Shown piece after piece: positions 62,234 to 64,000 of a stretch of DNA of 64,000 nt. Position 1 is the stretch's first letter, and each line of letters starts with the position of its first letter. The translations under genes were made by a program, and so were the position numbers. The stretch comes from CP2-2F sp034436355 (lineage in GTDB: Bacteria > Chloroflexota > Anaerolineae > Aggregatilineales > UBA2796): assembly GCA_034436355.1 (NCBI GenBank), contig DAOTVQ010000022.1, forward strand, positions 29,205-93,204. The letters run 5' to 3'. The notes below the pieces were generated by a model. The model had not been told where the DNA came from, searched no databases, and saw nothing but the letters and a program-made list of their open reading frames with translations.

Positions 62234-63205
62234 ATGGCGGATAAAGTTTACATCGGCATAGATTTAGGCGGCACGCGCATTCGGGCAGCGCGCTACACAG
62301 CCACCTTAGAGCGCTTAGCGCGCACCGAGACACTCACCCTAGATGAAGAAGGCGTTGAGGCGGTCATTGGGCGCATTGTGGCGCAAGCCCGTGCGGTGTG
62401 GGCAACGGACGGCGAACAGGTGGCGGCGGTTGGCGTCTCTGCACCGGGTCCGATTGACCTAAAGACGGGCGTGATCACCCGTCCGCCGAATTTGGCGGGC
62501 TGGCATGATGTGCCGCTGAAGCGCCGCCTTGAAGAAGCGCTTGGTGTGCCTGTTTATTTGGGCAACGACGCGAACCTTGCGGCGCTGGCGGAATATGAAC
62601 GCGGCGCGGGCAAAGGCTTTCAGCATGTCATCTACCTAACCATCAGCACGGGCATTGGCGCGGGCATCATTGTGGATGGCGTGCCGCTTGTGGGCTGGCG
62701 CGGCTTCGGCGCAGAGGGCGGTCATTTAGCAATGGTCGCTTACGAGTGTGGTCAGGTGCGCGCCACCACGCTGGAAAAAGAGGCGCAAGGCGGCGCTATA
62801 GCGCGGCAGGCGCAGGTGGCAATCGTTGGCGGGCGCGACTCGGCAATTTTGGCGTTGGCGGGCGGCGATATTCGCCAGGTGGAGACGCGGCACGTTGTGG
62901 AGGCGGCGCGTAAAGGCGACTCGCTTGGCTTAGAACTGCTGCGGCGCGCTGGCATGATGGTTGGTTTGGGCATTGTGACGTTGCTGCACCTGTTCAACCC
63001 TGAAATCATCATCATGGGCGGCGGTGTAGCGGAAGGCGCCGGCGATCTGCTCTTGGCGCCGGCTTGGGAAGCCATCAAGGGCAATGTGCTAGATGAATCC
63101 TACTACCAATACGCCGATTGGCAGTTGCAGATTGTGCCGCCCATCTTGGGTGAGGATGTCAGCCTGATCGGTGCAGCGGCGCACGCCATGCGCGGCGGCA
63201 AATAG
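62234..63205 (+). CDS. ROK-family sugar kinase
   Basis: A 323-residue ROK protein. ATP phosphate motif YIGIDLGGTRIRAARYTATL, VAAVGVSAPGPIDLKTG, sugar-binding VPVYLGNDANLAALAEYERG, and YLTISTGIGAGIIVDGVPLV. The usual ROK zinc motif, GHxxxxxxxxxCxCGxxGCxE, is degraded to GGHLAMVAYECGQVRATTLE, with one of its cysteines left, so zinc binding is probably lost. It may be a glucokinase, but other sugars or a non-kinase role are possible. AGGAAAGG precedes the ATG. Alone on its strand. Confidence 0.82.
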   Translation: MADKVYIGIDLGGTRIRAARYTATLERLARTETLTLDEEGVEAVIGRIVAQARAVWATDGEQVAAVGVSAPGPIDLKTGVITRPPNLAGWHDVPLKRRLEEALGVPVYLGNDANLAALAEYERGAGKGFQHVIYLTISTGIGAGIIVDGVPLVGWRGFGAEGGHLAMVAYECGQVRATTLEKEAQGGAIARQAQVAIVGGRDSAILALAGGDIRQVETRHVVEAARKGDSLGLELLRRAGMMVGLGIVTLLHLFNPEIIIMGGGVAEGAGDLLLAPAWEAIKGNVLDESYYQYADWQLQIVPPILGEDVSLIGAAAHAMRGGK

Positions 63206-63212
63206 GCGCGCC

Positions 63213-63752
63213 TCAGCCTGCTGGGCTATCCCAATCAGGCTCAGCGTCGGGCTTGTAGTGCGGCGCATCAGGTTCAACGGGCAGCCGCGGCACCATTGGC
63301 GTAATTTTGGGCAAGCCGTTTTGATCGAACGGCGCTGTGTAGAGGCGTGGTGCCTCTAGCTGCTGCACGCGGCGCGCAAGACGTTCGCGCAGTTGGGCGC
63401 GCTGCAAGGCATAGCGTGTTTCAGGGCAAGCGTTGCTCTGCCAGTCCGTTTCGGCGGCAAGGCGCGCAAGGTGAGCCGTCTGCGGATCAAGGTCGTAGGC
63501 GAATTCAGCCGAATCCACCAATAAGGTGATGTGATCATGGCAGATGCGGACAATGCCGCCATAGACGGCGATGCTTTCTTCCGCCTCAGCCGTTCGCACG
63601 CGCAGTTCGCCCATCCCAACTAGGCTGATGAGTGGCGTGTGACCACTAAAGACGCCGATCTGCCCTTGGATGGTTGGCACAAGGACGCTCTGGGCGGCAG
63701 ATTCGTGAAAGAAAAGGCGTTCAGGCGTGATGAGGTCAATGGCTAGGGACAT
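63213..63752 (-). CDS. atpC: ATP synthase epsilon subunit, extended
   Basis: A 179-residue F1 epsilon subunit. The N-terminal beta sandwich shows LAIDLITPERLFFHESAAQS, VLVPTIQGQIGVFSGHTPLI and ISLVGMGELRVR, followed by the two-helix C-terminus (DPQTAHLARLAAETDW, ALQRAQLRERLARRVQQLEA). A Pro-rich tail of about 45 residues (ITPMVPRLPVEPDAPHYKPD) is not seen in most members (130-140 residues). No atpD lies directly upstream; a Uma2-family gene does, so the subunit is apart from the main atp operon here. Confidence 0.82.
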   Translation of the reverse strand: MSLAIDLITPERLFFHESAAQSVLVPTIQGQIGVFSGHTPLISLVGMGELRVRTAEAEESIAVYGGIVRICHDHITLLVDSAEFAYDLDPQTAHLARLAAETDWQSNACPETRYALQRAQLRERLARRVQQLEAPRLYTAPFDQNGLPKITPMVPRLPVEPDAPHYKPDAEPDWDSPAG

Positions 63753-63812
63753 GTTAAAAATCTTCGGTCTGGCGCAGGGCTGCGCCGCTAAAGCACCGAC
63801 TGGCGTCAGATG

Positions 63813-64000
63813 CTAGGCAAACAGGCGCTTCACGGGCAAGCGGAAGCCTGCCAACGTGCCGCATCCTTCCAGTGTATCATTTTCAGAGAGGCGGCGCACG
63901 GGCTGGTTCGGCACATACACTTCGGCTTGGCGCGCCTCAGGCAAGATCAACCAGACCTCAACACCCGCCGCGAGGTAGTTCGCAATCTTGATCCGCAAGT
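63813..64000 (-). CDS. Uma2-family protein, C-terminal part (runs off the window)
   Basis: The end of a minus-strand gene whose start lies beyond 64000. The visible 62 residues, KIANYLAAGVEVWLILPEAR, AEVYVPNQPVRRLSEND and LEGCGTLAGFRLPVKRLF, match the C-terminal half of Uma2 (DUF820) proteins, a PD-(D/E)XK-type nuclease-like family very abundant in Cyanobacteria and Chloroflexota. The catalytic part is off the window. Function unknown. Confidence 0.75.
   Translation of the reverse strand, partial: LRIKIANYLAAGVEVWLILPEARQAEVYVPNQPVRRLSENDTLEGCGTLAGFRLPVKRLFA

Overview
This window looks like one chromosomal contig from a Gram-negative-staining or monoderm environmental bacterium, most likely a member of Chloroflexota (Anaerolineae-like). 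The reasons are indirect: a LysW-dependent amino-acid pathway, a DUF4388 protein paired with a Rab-like small GTPase, a SufCBD cluster with a SufR-type repressor, a chain of GAF/PAS histidine kinases and response regulators, GC-rich codon use and clear sigma70-type promoters. No rRNA, tRNA or CRISPR array was seen, so the assignment rests on gene content alone.

Layout. 86-5700: a tandem-domain glycosyltransferase, ornithine aminotransferase, a gene-free stretch that ends in a terminator, convergent dnaJ, and a BON-domain protein. 5728-16422: a nine-gene minus-strand operon and the centrepiece of the window. Read in transcription order it is mpa/ARC ATPase, dop, pup, pafA, HEAT-repeat protein, FHA-like+RING-like zinc protein, E1 (ThiF/UBA-like), E2 (UBC fold with HPN and Cys) and a duplicated YbjN-like protein. 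It joins a complete pupylation cassette to an apparent ubiquitin-type E1-E2-E3 cascade, with no 20S proteasome subunit, no JAB deubiquitinase and no Gly-Gly ubiquitin-like gene in view. 16693-22244: glycosyltransferase, NAD(P)-binding protein, lysW-lysX-lysY/argC, a coaE fusion and a small membrane protein.

22245-24960 is an irregular, more AT-rich patch: a small Cys-rich gene, a broken gene, a zinc-ribbon gene, a solitary CcrM-type adenine methyltransferase and a MITE-like palindromic element. 25015-30532 holds an SDR, a DsbA-like/cyclophilin lipoprotein, two hydrolases and the DUF4388-GTPase pair. 30543-37744 is the Fe-S assembly locus: sufC-sufB(intein)-sufD-rhodanese-sufU on the minus strand, diverging from sufR-sufT. 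SufB carries a 360-residue intein with a LAGLIDADG endonuclease.

37971-41791 is an oligopeptide-type ABC transporter (binding protein, terminator-like hairpin, two permeases). 41822-53682 mixes a membrane glycosyltransferase-like protein, a DUF1269 protein, a REC-GAF-adenylate cyclase, RNase HII, a possible PD-(D/E)XK protein, a 1066-residue helical protein, a RibD-type reductase, an M19 dipeptidase and a DsbA-family protein. 53788-58955 is a two-component signalling block. 59131-64000 holds ribosomal protein L25, an Ldh2-type dehydrogenase, chorismate synthase, an ROK kinase, a lone ATP synthase epsilon subunit and the end of a Uma2-family gene.

All family names are from reading the translated sequences; nothing was searched against a database.
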